From Neisseriaceae bacterium (GTDB lineage: Bacteria; Pseudomonadota; Gammaproteobacteria; Burkholderiales; UBA11063): a stretch of 15,653 nt of DNA. Made by a program: the position numbers and the translations under genes. Positions 14,452-15,653 of the stretch are shown one piece after another; within the stretch, counting starts at the first letter, position 1; each line of letters begins with the position of its first letter. The stretch covers positions 1 to 15,653 of the forward strand of contig CANEUJ010000026.1 of assembly GCA_947441745.1 (NCBI GenBank), read 5' to 3'. The notes beneath the pieces are model-generated. The model saw nothing but the letters and a program-made list of their open reading frames with translations, did not search any database and was not told the DNA's origin.

Positions 14452-14500
14452 GTAATATGCTACAAAAATAAATAAATTGGCTGGGTTTATAGGAAATATT

Positions 14501-15653
14501 ATGTCAGATAAGAAAAAAATAAGTTTACAAGACTCATACAAATTATATAAACGCATGTGGTCTTATATGTCTGAGTACTGGAAGAAATTTATTATCTCTG
14601 TATTAGCTATGATTGTTGCAGCAGCAACAGAACCAGCTTTTGCACGTATTATGAAACCTTTAATTGATAAAGGGTTTATAGATCAAGACAAGACTGCTAT
14701 TATAGTAACCCCATTACTTGTTATGGCTATATTTCTGGTTCGAGCTATTGCATCTTACATCAATGACTATATGACTAACTGGTTATCGGGGTCGGTTGTA
14801 GAAAAAATGCGTCGTATAATGTTTGAGAGATTACTAAAATTACCAGTAGACTACTATGATAACAACAATTCAGGGCGTATTATGTCTAGAATATTATTTG
14901 ATGTTTCTCAAATTACGGATGCTGGATTTAATATAATAACAGTAACATTTAAAGATGGAGTAACTGTTATTGCCTTATTAGGGTTGTTATTTTATACTGA
15001 TTGGCAACTAACGTTATTTTGTTTTGTTACTTTACCATTTGTACTTATATTGGTCAGAGTTTTGGCTCACCGCTTACGTAAACTTAGTTATCATAACCAA
15101 CAACAGTATGGTGAAATGACTCAAATAATAACTGAGACAGTGCAAGGTCAAAAAGTGGTTAAGCTTTTTGGTGGAGCAGATTATGAGGAGGGACGGTTTT
15201 CTAAGAGTGTTGCTTCAATTAAGATTAACAATGTTAAACAGGCAGCTACTTCTTCACTAAACTCTGGAGTTAGTCAGTTTTTGGTAGCATGTGCCCTAGG
15301 AATGATTTTGTATTTTGCAGCTTCCAAATCTAAGTCTTCCAACTTTACAGCTGGAGATTTTGTATCATTTATAACGGCTATGATTATGGTTTTTGCACCA
15401 ATTAAACGTATAACTAGCGTGACGCAATCATTACAAAAGGGACTTACTGCTGCTGAGTCAGTATTTGAGTTTTTGGATAATCATGAAGAATTAAATGAGG
15501 GTACAATAAAGCTTGATGAAATTAAAAATTCAATTAAGTTAAAAAATGTGGTGTTTAGGTATTCTACTTCTGAACGAAATATAATTGATGATGTATCTCT
15601 TGAGGTTAATGTTGGTAAGACTGTAGCTCTTGTTGGTAGCTCTGGTAGTGGTA
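14501..15653 (+). CDS. msbA: Lipid A export ATP-binding/permease protein MsbA, 5' part
   Basis: An ABC half-transporter that flips lipid A core across the inner membrane and exports it with ATP energy. 384 codons are in the window and the frame runs off the right edge. The start ATG has AGGA at 14491-14494, 6 bases upstream. The membrane domain occupies about residues 25-325 with several hydrophobic segments (about 30-45, 66-84, 154-190, 258-274, 286-300). It includes YYDNNNSGRIMSR and FDVSQITDA (133-141), typical of MsbA. The nucleotide-binding domain begins near residue 346 with the A-loop Tyr at 354. The window ends inside Walker A (GSSGSG, 379-384). Other type IV ABC exporters have the same plan, so identity rests on the membrane-domain motifs. 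Confidence 0.9.
   Translation, partial: MSDKKKISLQDSYKLYKRMWSYMSEYWKKFIISVLAMIVAAATEPAFARIMKPLIDKGFIDQDKTAIIVTPLLVMAIFLVRAIASYINDYMTNWLSGSVVEKMRRIMFERLLKLPVDYYDNNNSGRIMSRILFDVSQITDAGFNIITVTFKDGVTVIALLGLLFYTDWQLTLFCFVTLPFVLILVRVLAHRLRKLSYHNQQQYGEMTQIITETVQGQKVVKLFGGADYEEGRFSKSVASIKINNVKQAATSSLNSGVSQFLVACALGMILYFAASKSKSSNFTAGDFVSFITAMIMVFAPIKRITSVTQSLQKGLTAAESVFEFLDNHEELNEGTIKLDEIKNSIKLKNVVFRYSTSERNIIDDVSLEVNVGKTVALVGSSGSG

Overview
The window is a piece of an AT-rich proteobacterial chromosome. It is probably from a betaproteobacterium: the PurA C-terminal half (TGRARRCGWFDAAALKRS) and the PlsC HQSxWET motif read like Neisseriales/Burkholderiales proteins. This assignment is inference from remembered family patterns, not from a search.

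Positions 1-10029 hold one long plus-strand supraoperon for aromatic amino acid synthesis. The order is trpG (3' end only), a trpD-trpC fusion, an array of three palindromic repeats, a trpF-trpB fusion, trpA, aroB, a class I DAHP synthase, an ACT-less prephenate dehydratase, a free AroQ-type chorismate mutase, aroC and aroA. Most junctions overlap by 1 to 23 bases, which implies tight translational coupling. Together the genes cover DAHP formation (step 1), dehydroquinate synthase (step 2) and the last two shikimate steps to chorismate. They also cover the tryptophan branch from anthranilate onward and the phenylalanine branch to phenylpyruvate. The genes for aroD/Q, aroE, aroK, tyrA, trpE and aminotransferases are not in the window; trpE may lie upstream of trpG.

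Several of these enzymes are divergent. The TrpF domain has Glu where the catalytic Asp is expected and lacks the usual glycine-rich/FDW loop. TrpA, the dehydratase, AroB and AroA each differ at positions that are usually well conserved. The only large gap in the operon (1838-2166) is filled by palindromic repeats, and the first one supplies the stop codon of trpDC.

Positions 10030-10524 carry a textbook sigma-70 promoter followed by three tRNA genes (Pro-UGG, Arg-UCU, His-GUG), all with encoded CCA. After that come a secreted L,D-transpeptidase of the YcbB/LdtD type (start best placed at 10537), a membrane 1-acylglycerol-3-phosphate acyltransferase (plsC type), the convergent purA gene on the minus strand (start best placed at 14341), and the 5' part of an msbA-like lipid A exporter. 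That last gene reaches the right edge just at its Walker A motif. This right half is ordinary envelope and housekeeping content.
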